From positions 1,240,001-1,304,000 of the forward strand of contig NZ_CP090959.1 in NCBI RefSeq assembly GCF_024138675.1: a stretch of DNA of 64,000 nucleotides. Direction: 5' to 3'. Origin of the DNA: Simiduia sp. 21SJ11W-1. GTDB taxonomy: Bacteria; Pseudomonadota; Gammaproteobacteria; Pseudomonadales; Cellvibrionaceae. Numbering within the stretch: position 1 is the stretch's first letter; each line of letters begins with the position of its first letter. The notes under the pieces were generated by a model. It was not told the origin of the DNA. It searched no databases and saw only the letters and a list, made by a program, of their open reading frames with translations. Shown here piece after piece: positions 10,782 through 20,600 of the stretch. Made by a program: the position numbers and the translations under genes.

Positions 10782-11264
10782 TTAGCGGGGCATAAACTCC
10801 AGCGGCAGCTCGGTTTTGTAGCGAACCTGTTTTATGGAGAAGCTCGATTTGATGTGGTCTATGCCGGGCATTTGAGTGAGCTTGTCGTCAAGAAAACGTT
10901 GGTAGGTTTGCAGGTCAGGTACCACCACGCGAATCAGGTAGTCGAAGTCGCCTGTCATCAAATAGCACTCCATTACTTCCTGCCATTCGTTAACGGTGTT
11001 TTCGAAGGTTTCCAGCTCGCTTTTTACCTGATGATTCAAGGTGACCTGAATAAATACGCTTACCGGCAGGCCTACTTTGGAGGGCTCAAGCAGCGTAACC
11101 GCCTGGCGAATAAAACCTTCATCGCGCAGGTTTTTTACCCGACGTGAACAGGGCGAGGGCGACAGGCACACCTTGTCTGCTAGTTCGATGTTCGGAATGG
11201 TGGCGTTGCCCTGAAGAATGTCCAGGATTTTGCGGTCTGTTGCATCGGGAATGTAGTTGGCCAT
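10782..11264 (-). CDS. Lrp/AsnC family transcriptional regulator
   Basis: This 160-residue regulator has an N-terminal helix-turn-helix (ATDRKILDILQGNATIPNIEL, with recognition helix SPSPCSRRVKNL around residues 36-47). The AsnC effector domain follows, with VFIQVTL, the MECYLMTGDFDYLIRVVV core and a C-terminal IKQVRYKTELPL. The ATG lies at 11264. The next genes on either side face the same way but are separated by hairpins or a long gap, so it is probably monocistronic. The target is unknown, and autoregulation is usual in the family. Confidence 0.92.
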   Translation of the reverse strand: MANYIPDATDRKILDILQGNATIPNIELADKVCLSPSPCSRRVKNLRDEGFIRQAVTLLEPSKVGLPVSVFIQVTLNHQVKSELETFENTVNEWQEVMECYLMTGDFDYLIRVVVPDLQTYQRFLDDKLTQMPGIDHIKSSFSIKQVRYKTELPLEFMPR

Positions 11265-11967
11265 AGTGCGACTTTTGATCGTTAATGTTATGGGAAAGCC
11301 CCTGGTTGTTGATCGTGCTTACGTATGTTCACGTGCCGTGTGGCGGGGTGTTCGCCTGCACGGGGTAGACATGGCCTTGGTGGGCCCGCTTGCATCGATC
11401 CTCGGGTGCCAAATTTGGGGCAACTTTAGGGCTTTTTGAGAACTAAATAAAGCGTTCTGCCAAAGAATTTAGTACAAAATGTTGAAAAGCGCCTCAGTGG
11501 TGCAATAAATGAATTATTGGTCAGCTTCCGGTGCGGGCCTGGTTTGCGCTGAGATGAGCGATTTTGTCGACCAGTTCAGGGGTATATCGCGCAATATCAT
11601 AAGGTTTTATCAGGTTTTTTACTCAATGATGCTAAGTAAAAGCGTGGTATCGGGTGGGCCTGTTTTGGTGCACTTTCGCGCTGAAAATGAAGGAGACGAC
11701 AGCAGCCGGCCCTATGTTCGGAGATTTAGTGCCCGGGCTCCGCTGCCAATGGCCATTGAAATCCGCCCGATGGCTGTGCAAAAGCGTGGCGCAAACGCAG
11801 GCTGCAGGGGCAGGTTTTTCTCTATACAACCGCAGCTCACAAAGTGTTTGGCCGCCTTGCGCTGCTGCTGAATGTTCATCGAATTTGGTACGCCGGTATC
11901 AAGTAGCTGATGGGTGTGGCCAGGGCCACAAGCCGTGCCGGTAATTTGGGTGGCTTTTAGTGGGGGG
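11265..11967. other. Gene-poor intergenic region
   Basis: About 700 bp separate the Lrp gene from the PepSY gene. Short open frames exist on both strands (for example 11509-11871 forward), but they have no family signature or convincing ribosome site, and their composition is uneven. The part next to 11265 must hold the Lrp promoter. The rest may be decayed sequence. I see no RNA gene in it. Confidence 0.5.
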
Positions 11968-11995
11968 CTAGTCACTAGAAACTAGTCACTAGAAA
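11968..11995. repeat. Short tandem array with 7-bp period (4 units)
   Basis: Four consecutive heptamers read ctagtca, ctagaaa, ctagtca, ctagaaa, so the pattern is both a 7-bp repeat and a 14-bp doublet. It lies 26 bp past the PepSY stop codon. It shares the 7-bp period, but not the sequence, of the two longer arrays at 54.1 and 57.1 kb. Confidence 0.8.
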
Positions 11996-12020
11996 CTTCC
12001 CCATGAGCAACTATCACCCA

Positions 12021-13544
12021 CTACTCGCAGACAACAGAGGCTTTTGCTCTGGTTGGGTTGGCGGCTTGCGCCCGGGGTTTCTGCCGCCAGCGCCACAGGC
12101 CCAGGCAGGCGGCGCTAAAGATGCCTAGCACAGTGAGCGCCAGTAGCAAATCGCGAAGATTGCGGCCCAGGAAATCCAGGTGGTGCCATTTGTGCAAATA
12201 GCCAAAGCTTGCGCCTTCCAGCGCGCTTGTGGTGTTTGATACGGCGGCCAAGGTGCCGGTGTGGGGTTGAATAAAATAGGTAGGCCCTTGCGCGCCCCGG
12301 TCATCTTGGGTACGCACGGCCACCACGGGCAAACGTTTGTTAATGAAGCCGTAGTGGCGATTAAAGTGTGCCATGTACTCTGTACTTTTTACCGCTAATT
12401 CACCGCGCCAATGGCGGCTCTGGGCCCGGGCGAGCGCCTGTGCTGTGTCTGTAAAGTTTGAATCTGGCGCTGAGGCCATACGCTCGGCGCCAACATATTG
12501 AATAACCGGCATTACCGGCCGGGCTTTCGGGTTGTGGTGTTGGTGGCCGCTTTTTTGAGGGCTCTCCAGCGTTTGCTTGTGTGCCGATGTGTGGGGATCT
12601 AGGCCCTGCTCGGGCGCACTCACCACTCGCCAATGCTGTTGCTGCCCGCTCGCAATCCATTGGGCTTCCAGCCAGCCGCCCGGTAGGGTGATGCCGAAAG
12701 GGGGTGCATCATTTTCAAGCGCCTGGCCCAGCGCTGGATGGGGGTTACTTGCCCACAGGTGAAACAGCCCGCTTGTGCAAAAGCAGGTAAGCGCGAGAGC
12801 AAGCACACCGCTCAGGTGGGCGTGCCAGCGCCTGCTGCGCGCCCAGCGGTGTTGATGGTTAAAAACGCCCTGGCGCCACCAGCGTAAGTACAACCAAAAT
12901 CCCATCAAGCCAAGCGCAGTGATCAGCAAGAGCGCTGCACTCATTAGCCAAACCCTGCTGGGTTCATGTGGCCAAAAGTGCCAGCTATGAAGGGTGCGAA
13001 ACCAGTGGCCGGTTGCGGCTTTGGTGTCATCTACCAGTGTTGCCAGTTGGCCTTGCTGGGTATCTACATACACGCGCAGGTTATCGTCGCGGGCAAATTC
13101 TACCCGCCACACAGGCAACAACCGGTTGATGGTCAGATAGTCGTCATCAAAGGCCGAAATTTTTGTAATGGCGGCCACTGTTGCCTCGGGCTCACCGGCG
13201 AAATGCCGCGCTAAATCAACGGCGTAGTTTTGTTCGAAATTGGCAAGTGGGGCGAGCGTTGCGGCATCGGCAAAACGGGTGTGATCCAGCTGCAAAAGGA
13301 GCCGCTGTTGATGATTAAATACCCGCAAGTGCGTAAATGGGCCCAGTGCAGATGCTATGGCCTGAGGTTCAATGTGATGTTCGGCTTGGGGCTGTAGGAG
13401 TGTGCCGGTAGCCTGTGCCGTTGGATTAATCCGGCTCAAAATAGGGTGGGCAAGGCCGCTGAGTGCCCAACAGGCAATGAACAGCCAGGCCCAAAGCCCT
13501 AGGCGTTGATGATGGCGCAGGCACCATTGGGTAAATGCTTTCAT
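12021..13544 (-). CDS. PepSY-associated membrane protein (possible siderophore or iron-related reductase)
   Basis: This 507-residue inner-membrane protein starts MKAFTQWCLRHHQRLGLWAW. I chose the ATG at 13544, since the upstream extension needs a TTG start inside the terminator spacer. Membrane segments are visible near residues 17-40, 198-220, 248-268 and 470-490, with PepSY-like stretches between them. The TM1 region with nearby His residues is typical of PepSY_TM proteins, which often sit beside TonB receptors and are thought to help reduce or release ferric siderophores. Here it follows a TonB receptor gene, but a terminator-like hairpin lies between them. The function is inferred from family and context. 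Confidence 0.78.
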   Translation of the reverse strand: MKAFTQWCLRHHQRLGLWAWLFIACWALSGLAHPILSRINPTAQATGTLLQPQAEHHIEPQAIASALGPFTHLRVFNHQQRLLLQLDHTRFADAATLAPLANFEQNYAVDLARHFAGEPEATVAAITKISAFDDDYLTINRLLPVWRVEFARDDNLRVYVDTQQGQLATLVDDTKAATGHWFRTLHSWHFWPHEPSRVWLMSAALLLITALGLMGFWLYLRWWRQGVFNHQHRWARSRRWHAHLSGVLALALTCFCTSGLFHLWASNPHPALGQALENDAPPFGITLPGGWLEAQWIASGQQQHWRVVSAPEQGLDPHTSAHKQTLESPQKSGHQHHNPKARPVMPVIQYVGAERMASAPDSNFTDTAQALARAQSRHWRGELAVKSTEYMAHFNRHYGFINKRLPVVAVRTQDDRGAQGPTYFIQPHTGTLAAVSNTTSALEGASFGYLHKWHHLDFLGRNLRDLLLALTVLGIFSAACLGLWRWRQKPRAQAANPTRAKASVVCE

Positions 13545-13588
13545 GGGTTGTATATCGCCGTGCTCGGTGGTGTTGTACAAACTAAGTC

Positions 13589-13611
13589 AAAAAAGCCGCC
13601 GGGAGGCGGCG
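13589..13611 (-). terminator. Intrinsic terminator after the TonB receptor gene
   Basis: Leftward, GCCGCC and GGCGGC pair around a TCCC loop and are followed by six or more T. It lies between the receptor stop (13636) and the PepSY start (13544), so the PepSY gene is read either by read-through or from its own promoter. Confidence 0.85.
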
Positions 13612-13635
13612 TAAATACAGCTGGCTGAGGCCGTA

Positions 13636-15744
13636 TCAAAAGCGGTAATTAAGCCCTGCAATCAGTGTGCGTGGGCGCCCGGGTGAATAGCTTGGCCCCC
13701 ATTTGCTGGTGGTTTCCGCATAGCGCTCATCGGTTGCATTGAGCAGATTTGCATAAACGGTAAGTGGCTGGCTGATGTTGTAACTTGCCCGCAAATTCAC
13801 AAGGTCGTGGCCGGGGTAGGTTTGGGTGTTGGCCTCGTCTATGAACGATTCGCTTTGGTGGCGCCATTCGGCTTCTAAGCGCCCGCCTTTTAGCCAACCC
13901 GGACGATAGCTCAGCCACAGTGTGGTAAACACTTCCGGGGCCATGACCTGTTGCTTGCCGCTGTAGTTGTTGTTGGCCTCTTGCCAGTCAACATACTCGT
14001 GGCGCGCCCAAGTGCCGGCAAAACCGGCCTGCAGCTGCTCGGTGAGGTCTGCGGCCAAGGCCAACTCCAGGCCCCGGTGGCGGGTAGTTCCGGCATTGGT
14101 ATTTCGGCGTGCGCCGGTGGCATCGGTAGTGCTGATAATCTCATCATGCAGTGTCATGTGGTAAATGCTGAGCTCGGTGTTGAGCCAATCGCCCATGAGC
14201 CCCCGGATACCAATCTCCACGCTGTCGGCTTTTACTGGCTCAAGCTCCGTTGAATTAACGGTGCGGCCTGCGCGAAATAATTGCGACTCTGTGGCAATGC
14301 GAAACGCGTGGCGGTAGGCGGCGTAGGCGTTGAGGTTAGGTGAAATATCCCAGGTGGCGCCAAGCTTGGGGCTTAAATGCGACTGGGTGATCTCGGTATC
14401 GGCCGGGCGTTTGTGAATAGATTCAAGGGCGCTTTCAGGGGCAAGCCGGGTGTGATAGTTGTAGCTTACCCAGTCGTAGCGCAGGCCTGCTGAAAGCCGC
14501 AGGCCTTCCCACAGTTCGGCCTCTGTGTGCAGGTAGGGTGAGAGCGATAAAAAATCTACGCGGTAATCATATAGCGCCTGTTGCTCTTGATAGCTTAACC
14601 AGTAGTCGCCCGGGTCTGTATCTGTGCGCACTATGTAGGTTTGCAGGGTGTCGCCGCGCGAGCGGTCTGTGTCTATACCGGCAATCCAAAAAGCTGCCTC
14701 TGTGTCTTGTTTGTATTTTGCATTAACGCCCAATGAGTCGTGGCCGTTGGCATTAATGTGGGCGTCTTGGGAGTCTAATTGGCAGGCCGGGTTGAGCCAG
14801 GGTTTACAGGTTTCTCGCCCGGTGTTGAGTGCCCATGTGGCCAAGTATTCCAGCCGGTTGTGGCGCGCGAACGGCGTCAGGGTAAGCTCACCCGCGCCAA
14901 GGCTTGTGCGCCACTCACTGGTTAAGCGCACGGCGCTCACGTCGCGATAGCCGATAAGGTTGCCCGCTTTCTCAGGCTCGTTAAGGTAGTCTGATTCGCG
15001 CAGGCCGCTGCCGCCGCTTTCGTTATCAATGTGGCTCGCGCTCAGCACCGAGTTCACCTCGAACTCACCCACCTCTGTGGCCCAGCTCAAAACCCCGGTG
15101 ACTTTTTCATAGGCTGTGTGGTCGCGCCAGCCGTCGCTTGAAAGCCATTCCACAGTGCCGCCAACGGCATCATTTTCATCCACTTGTGCGGCCTTGATTT
15201 GTAGGCGCTTAAAACCGAATTCGCCCGCTTCAAGGTTGGCGCGGGTGAAGGACGCATCCGCAGGCTGGCCATTCAACAAATTAACCACACCGCCAATGGC
15301 TTCACTGCCGTAGAGTGCAGAGCCCGGGCCTTTGATAATTTCCACGCCATCGGCTTGGGCGGTATTCACTTCGTAGAGCGCGTTATGATTAAAAAATGCC
15401 GCCGAGCGGGTGGGTACATTGTTCTCCAGATACAAATACACAGGACCATAAGACATAGGTTGGCGAATGGCTGCGGCCACACCACTGCCGGTGCTGCCAA
15501 GCTGGGCCAGGTTTACGCCGGCAATGCGGTTTAAGCTGTCTGCGGCGTGTACTCCGTTGAGCTCCGCTAGCGTTTCAGCGGAAAGCACGCCCACTGAGGC
15601 TGCGGTATCTGCCAGCCGCGCAGCCTCTTGGGTGGCGGTAACGGTTATGGTTTCCAGCACCGATGGGCTGGCGGCGAGTGTGAGCGGCAGGCTTGCGCCA
15701 AGGGTACTGCAAAGGCTTACAGCGAGCAGTGGCCGGATGTGCAT
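13636..15744 (-). CDS. TonB-dependent outer-membrane receptor
   Basis: This 702-residue outer-membrane transporter starts MHIRPLLAVSLCSTLGASLPLTLAASPSVLE, a signal peptide of about 25 residues with AAGGA-type ribosome site 8 nt ahead. A plug domain follows (ETITVTATQEAARLADTAASVGVLSAETL and IKGPGSALYGSEAIGGVVNLL, near residue 115-135), then a 22-strand-type barrel ending in LIAGLNYRF with the C-terminal aromatic needed for BAM assembly. A likely substrate is a ferric siderophore or a similar metal chelate, because a PepSY membrane gene follows. I could not find a clear Fur box in the 100 bp upstream. Confidence 0.92.
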   Translation of the reverse strand: MHIRPLLAVSLCSTLGASLPLTLAASPSVLETITVTATQEAARLADTAASVGVLSAETLAELNGVHAADSLNRIAGVNLAQLGSTGSGVAAAIRQPMSYGPVYLYLENNVPTRSAAFFNHNALYEVNTAQADGVEIIKGPGSALYGSEAIGGVVNLLNGQPADASFTRANLEAGEFGFKRLQIKAAQVDENDAVGGTVEWLSSDGWRDHTAYEKVTGVLSWATEVGEFEVNSVLSASHIDNESGGSGLRESDYLNEPEKAGNLIGYRDVSAVRLTSEWRTSLGAGELTLTPFARHNRLEYLATWALNTGRETCKPWLNPACQLDSQDAHINANGHDSLGVNAKYKQDTEAAFWIAGIDTDRSRGDTLQTYIVRTDTDPGDYWLSYQEQQALYDYRVDFLSLSPYLHTEAELWEGLRLSAGLRYDWVSYNYHTRLAPESALESIHKRPADTEITQSHLSPKLGATWDISPNLNAYAAYRHAFRIATESQLFRAGRTVNSTELEPVKADSVEIGIRGLMGDWLNTELSIYHMTLHDEIISTTDATGARRNTNAGTTRHRGLELALAADLTEQLQAGFAGTWARHEYVDWQEANNNYSGKQQVMAPEVFTTLWLSYRPGWLKGGRLEAEWRHQSESFIDEANTQTYPGHDLVNLRASYNISQPLTVYANLLNATDERYAETTSKWGPSYSPGRPRTLIAGLNYRF

Positions 15745-15845
15745 GTTCAATCCTTGGTGTGTGACTCTGGCGCGAGTATAAAATTTAAGGTGTGCGCGCA
15801 ACATATGACAAAATGTCGCACCCCTTGCTGTTTCGTGAGATTGCC

Positions 15846-16850
15846 ATGCCGCAATGTGAGCCTAAAACCCAGCCGCTAAGTTGCGCTTCAGGCGCGCCCA
15901 AGTGCCTGATTGCAGCCCCTGATGCCGGCGACATATTGGCAGCACTTGTGCATCAAGGGTTGCTCACCCCTGCACAGGTGCATGTGGCGGTAACTTCCGC
16001 TGAGGTTGCCCAATATATTGGCGAAGTTGACATTGTGTGTGGCAAGCCAGCCTGGCTTGCGCCTCATCTGCACCTTGCGCAAAAGCTTCGCTGGCTGCAA
16101 TCCACCTTTGCCGGTGTAGAGCCGTTAATGGTGGCGGGCTTGCCGCGCAATTACCAACTCACGGGCGTGAAAGGTATTTTTGGCCCATTAATGCGCGAGT
16201 ATGTATTTGGCAAATTGCTGGAAATATTTCGCCACTTTGGCTGCTATCACCGTCAACAACAGCAAACGCTTTGGCGCCCGCACGCCTACCAGGGCTTGGC
16301 CGGGCGTACATTGATGGTGGTGGGGTTAGGGTCTATTGGCGCAGAACTTGTACACACTGGCCAACACTTTGGCATGCGCACGCTCGGGGTTAACAGCACC
16401 GGCCAAAGCGGGTTGCCCCTTGATGGGTGCTATGCGCTGGATGATTTGCAACAAGGCGTGGGGTCAGATGCGCTGGCCTCTGCCGATGCCATTGTTTTTG
16501 CATTGCCCGGTACACCCGCACTTACAGGTGTTGTAGACGCACAGTTTTTAAAGGCGTTAAAACCCGGCGCCGTGCTGGTGAATGTGGGGCGCGGGCAATT
16601 GATAGATGAGCGTGCGCTGTTGGCCGCGCTAAAAGCAGGCCAATTACAAGCGGCGGTATTGGATGTGTTTACACAAGAGCCGCTACCCGAAGACCACCCC
16701 TTTTGGCGCGCGCCAAACCTGCACCTGACGCCGCACATTTCAGCGCTCACGTTTACAGCGGATATCGCACGAATATTTGCCGACAATTATCAGCGGTTCC
16801 AGGCGGGTAAGCCGTTGCTGCACGCGATTGATTTTGCCCGTGGTTATTGA
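15846..16850 (+). CDS. D-isomer-specific 2-hydroxyacid dehydrogenase (GhrA-like)
   Basis: This 334-residue protein reduces a 2-keto acid, possibly glyoxylate or hydroxypyruvate, with NAD(P)H. The NAD-binding domain has VVGLGSIGAELVHTGQHFGM, and the catalytic elements follow in order: NVGRGQLIDERALL (Arg), VLDVFTQEPLPEDHPFW (Glu) and LTPHISA (His). An in-frame ATG at 15813 and a GTG at 15792 are alternative starts. I prefer 15846 because the folded core begins soon after it and a GTGAGA lies upstream. It diverges from the TonB receptor gene. Confidence 0.88.
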   Translation: MPQCEPKTQPLSCASGAPKCLIAAPDAGDILAALVHQGLLTPAQVHVAVTSAEVAQYIGEVDIVCGKPAWLAPHLHLAQKLRWLQSTFAGVEPLMVAGLPRNYQLTGVKGIFGPLMREYVFGKLLEIFRHFGCYHRQQQQTLWRPHAYQGLAGRTLMVVGLGSIGAELVHTGQHFGMRTLGVNSTGQSGLPLDGCYALDDLQQGVGSDALASADAIVFALPGTPALTGVVDAQFLKALKPGAVLVNVGRGQLIDERALLAALKAGQLQAAVLDVFTQEPLPEDHPFWRAPNLHLTPHISALTFTADIARIFADNYQRFQAGKPLLHAIDFARGY

Positions 16851-16890
16851 TTGCGCGCAGACCTTTGGTTTTACATTTGGCGTTTAGGGT

Positions 16891-17400
16891 TTACTCAGGC
16901 TTGGGTGTGTAGCGCATGTCTATGTGGTCTATGCCGTCTTCATCGTACACAGGCGAAACAGGTTTAAAGCCAAGCGATTGGTAAAAATTCAGTAAATAAT
17001 GTTGTGCGCCTATGGTGATGGCCTGGCCCGGGTAGTGTTTGGCCACGGTATCCATTGCCCGCTGCATCAGTTCGCGCCCAAGTTTCTGGCGGCGTCCGGC
17101 GCGCGTTGTCATTACCCGGCCGATGGAGGCATCGTCAAAACTCACGCCCGGTGCCAGTATGCGCGCGTAGGCAAGTAGCTGCGGCACCTCTGCAGTTTCA
17201 ATATTATCTGCGGTGTCAGCTGCTGTTGGCTGGCCGCTACCCACCCAGGCGCACAGGTGCAGTGCGGCTGCATCTTTGCCGTCTATGTCTTGGTAGACGC
17301 ACTGTTGCTCCACCACAAACACTTCGGTACGCGCCTGTAAAATTTGATACAGCAGGTGCGGGCTAAGCTCGTTAAATGCCAGGCATTGCCAGTGGCTCAT
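16891..17400 (-). CDS. ElaA-like GNAT N-acetyltransferase
   Basis: This 169-residue protein opens with the ElaA-type sequence FNELSPHLLYQILQARTEVFVVEQ, followed by CVYQDIDGKD. The acetyl-CoA-binding region appears as IGRVMTTRAGRRQKLGRELM (near residues 93-112), and a GAQHYLLNFYQSLGFKPVS segment is typical of the GNAT C-terminus. The substrate of ElaA proteins is unknown. It is convergent with the hydroxyacid dehydrogenase and appears to be a single gene. Confidence 0.88.
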   Translation of the reverse strand: MSHWQCLAFNELSPHLLYQILQARTEVFVVEQQCVYQDIDGKDAAALHLCAWVGSGQPTAADTADNIETAEVPQLLAYARILAPGVSFDDASIGRVMTTRAGRRQKLGRELMQRAMDTVAKHYPGQAITIGAQHYLLNFYQSLGFKPVSPVYDEDGIDHIDMRYTPKPE

Positions 17401-17621
17401 GAGGTGCTCCGGTTAATTTTTTAGTGCGGCATTATGGGTGTGCAAGAGCCTAGCATTTGCCTGGGCTGTGTGAAATATGCCGGGTGAAAAAATACAGGGT
17501 TGGCAGTATTCGGTGTTTTTTTTGCTGCGTGTTGTGGCGATTACTTTGCAGGTTTCGCTGGCGGTTTTCTGCCGATTTTTATAACGCTGCTTGAAGGTGC
17601 GAGGTGATTAAGGTGAGAGCA

Positions 17622-17646
17622 GCACAGGCCCTGATAGGGCCTGTGC
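17622..17646 (-). terminator. Hairpin terminator downstream of putA
   Basis: A perfect 11-bp stem (GCACAGGCCCT with AGGGCCTGTGC) and 3-nt loop begins 11 bp past the putA stop. On the leftward strand it is followed by TGCTCTCACC, only mildly T-rich, so it is a strong hairpin with a weak U tract. Confidence 0.65.
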
Positions 17647-17656
17647 GTTGGTTGGT

Positions 17657-20600
17657 TTACAGTTGGCGCACCGGCAGTGGGGGTTCATCGCTGCCGGCAA
17701 CGCTAAACAGTGCAATGTTGCCACCGGTTGCAGACACATTGTTGGTATAGGTGCGCTCAGTGGCAAAGCGGCGCACATACAAGGGGCCGCCCGCTTTGGG
17801 GCCGGTACCTGAAAGGCCCTGGCCGCCAAAGGGGTTTACGCCCACAACGGCGCCCACCATGTTGCGGTTGATGTAGGTGTTGCCCACCCGCGCCTGGCTA
17901 AAGACTTTTTTCGCCGTGGCTTCAACGCGCGAGTGCAAGCCCAGGGTCAGGCCGTAACCGCTGTTGTTAATTTGCGCCAGTACCTTGTCGAGCTCGCCGG
18001 TTTTGTAGCGGATTACGTGCAGTACCGGGCCGAACACTTCACGCTCTAACTGCGCGAGTTCTTTTAGCTCAACAATGTGTGGGCCAAAGAAGGAGCCCTC
18101 CGCAGGCACTTTGTCTGCCGGGTAGCGGTAGAGAACCTTGGCTTCTTTTTCCATGCGCGCCATGTGATCGGTGAGCAGCTTTAATGCGTCTTCATCGATT
18201 ACCGGGCCCATGTCGGTGCTGAGTTCCCAGGGGTTGCCCAGGCGCAGTTCGTCGCAGGCACCGGTGAGAAGTTCCAGGGTGCGATCGGCAATGTCTTGCT
18301 GTAAAAACAGCACGCGCAAGGCAGAACATCGCTGACCTGCGCTCAAAAATGCCGAAGTTATCACGTCGTCTACCAACTGTTCCGGCAGCGCAGAAGAGCA
18401 GGCAATCATGGCGTTCAGGCCGCCGGTTTCTGCAATAAAGGGCACAATGGGGCCGGGTTTTTGGGCCAGCTGTAAATTGATGATGCGCGCCGTTTCGGTA
18501 GAGCCTGTAAAGGCAACGCCGCCAATGCGGCTATCGCTTAACAAATGTTTGCCGATGGCTGCGCCATCGCCAATGAGCAGGTGCAATACATCTTTCGGCA
18601 CGCCCGCCTGGTGCATGAGTGCCACAGTAAATGCAGCCACCAGTGGCGTTTGCTCAGCGGGCTTGGCAATTACCGCATTGCCAGCTACCAGCGCTGCGGC
18701 CACCTGGCCCACAAAAATGGCGAGCGGGAAATTCCACGGGCTGATGCACACAAACACGCCGCGCCCGTGCAGGGAAAGTTCGTTCACTTCACCGGTGGGG
18801 CCAGTGAGCGAGCTGGGTGTTGAAAAGTGCTGGCGGGCACTGGCGGCATAGTAATGGCAGAAGTCGATGGCTTCGCGCACTTCGCTGATGCCGTCGTTCA
18901 AGGTGCGGCCCGCCTCGCGGCTGATTAGGCTGATGAGTTCTGCGTAGTTCGCCTCAATCAGCTCGCCCACCATATTGAGAATAAGTGCGCGGTGCTCGCC
19001 CCCCAGGCTGTTCCATTTGGGCTGGGCGCTGCAGGCCGCGCTTAGGGCGGCGTCTACAACCTTGGCGTCTGCATCTATCACTTCGCCCACCACAATATTC
19101 GGGTTGGCGGGGCTGCGCAGTTTGCGGGCTTCGCCCTCTAGCTGCTCGCCGTTAACAATGGGCGCGGCTTCGTATTGCTTTTCAACCAGCAGGTTGGTTT
19201 TTTCCAGCAGCCAATTGCTGTGCTCTATGTGTTCAAGGTTAAAGCCTGGCGCGTTCGGGCGCGGCATTTCACTTTGGGCGAACAGATCTGCCGGCACCGC
19301 AATGGCGGGGTGGCGGTAGGGGTTGAAGCTTGCCACTTTCAAGGCGATGTCGGGCACCAGCCATTCGGCCGGTGTGTCGTCGTCCATGAAGCGGTTTACA
19401 AACGACGAGTTGGCGCCGTTTTCCAGCAGCCTGCGCACCAGGTAAGGCAGCAGATCTTTGTGGGCGCCAATGGGTGCATACACGCGCACGGCCGTGCCCG
19501 GGTGTGCAGCTTGTACCTGTTCAAACATCAGTTGGCCCATGCCGTGCAAGCGCTGGAATTCGTAGGGCTGGCCAGGCTTCACCAAATGCACAATGGTGGC
19601 CACAGTGTGGGCGTTATGGGTGGCAAATTGCGGGAAGATGGCATCTGGTGCATCCAGCAAAATACGCGCACAAATCTGGTAGCTTAAATCCGAGTTGGCT
19701 TTGCGGGTGTACACCGGGTAGTCGCGCAGGCCAAGCTCTTGGGCGTGTTTGATTTCGGTATCCCAGTAGGCGCCTTTCACCAGCCGCACCATGAAGTTGC
19801 GCTGGGTTTCCCGTGCCAGCTCAATTAACCAGCGGGCAATGTGGGGCGCACGCTTTTGGTAGGCCTGCAAAACAAAGCCCAGGCCATCCCAGTTGGCAAG
19901 GTCTGGGTCGCGCGCGAGTGCTGCAAAAATATCGAGCGATAAATCCAGCCGCTCGGCTTCTTCGGCATCAATGTTAAAGCCCATGTTGGCGTCTTTGGCT
20001 TGGGCTGCCAATTGTTTGATGCGCGGCAGCAGCTCTTCAAACACGCGCTCGCTTTGCGAGTATTGGTAGCGCGCATGCAGGGCAGAAATTTTAATGGATA
20101 TGCCGTCTGCATCAATCACGTTGTTGGCTTTGTTGTGCTTGGCAATGGCGGCAATGGCTTTTTGGTAGTCGGCAAAGTAGCGATCGGCATCTTGCTGGTT
20201 GCGCGCGCCTTCACCGAGCATATCGAAAGAAAAGCGCGTGGCCGCAGGCTGGCCTGCGCCGCGGTTCATGCCTTCTTTAATGGTGCGGCCCAGCACGTAT
20301 TGGCTGCCCATAATTTTCATGGCCTGCAGCATGGCGGTGCGAATCATCGGCTCGCCCATGCGGCCGGCCAAATCTTTAAACCAGTTGGTGGTTTGGCCGG
20401 TGATTTCATTGCCCAGGCGAATCACTTTGCCGGTGAGCATCAGGCCCCAGGTGGAGGCATTCACAAACAGTGAATCCGATTGGCCCATGTGATCTTTCCA
20501 ATTGCCGCTGGCCACTTTTTCGGCAATGAGTTTATCGGCGGTTTCACCGTCGGGGATGCGCAGCAGCGCTTCGGCCAGGCACATCAGCGCGATGCCTTCG

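Noticed and set aside
11509-11871. A rightward protein of 120 residues in the intergenic region
   Set aside because: It has no recognised domain, uneven composition and no convincing start. I treat the region as non-coding.
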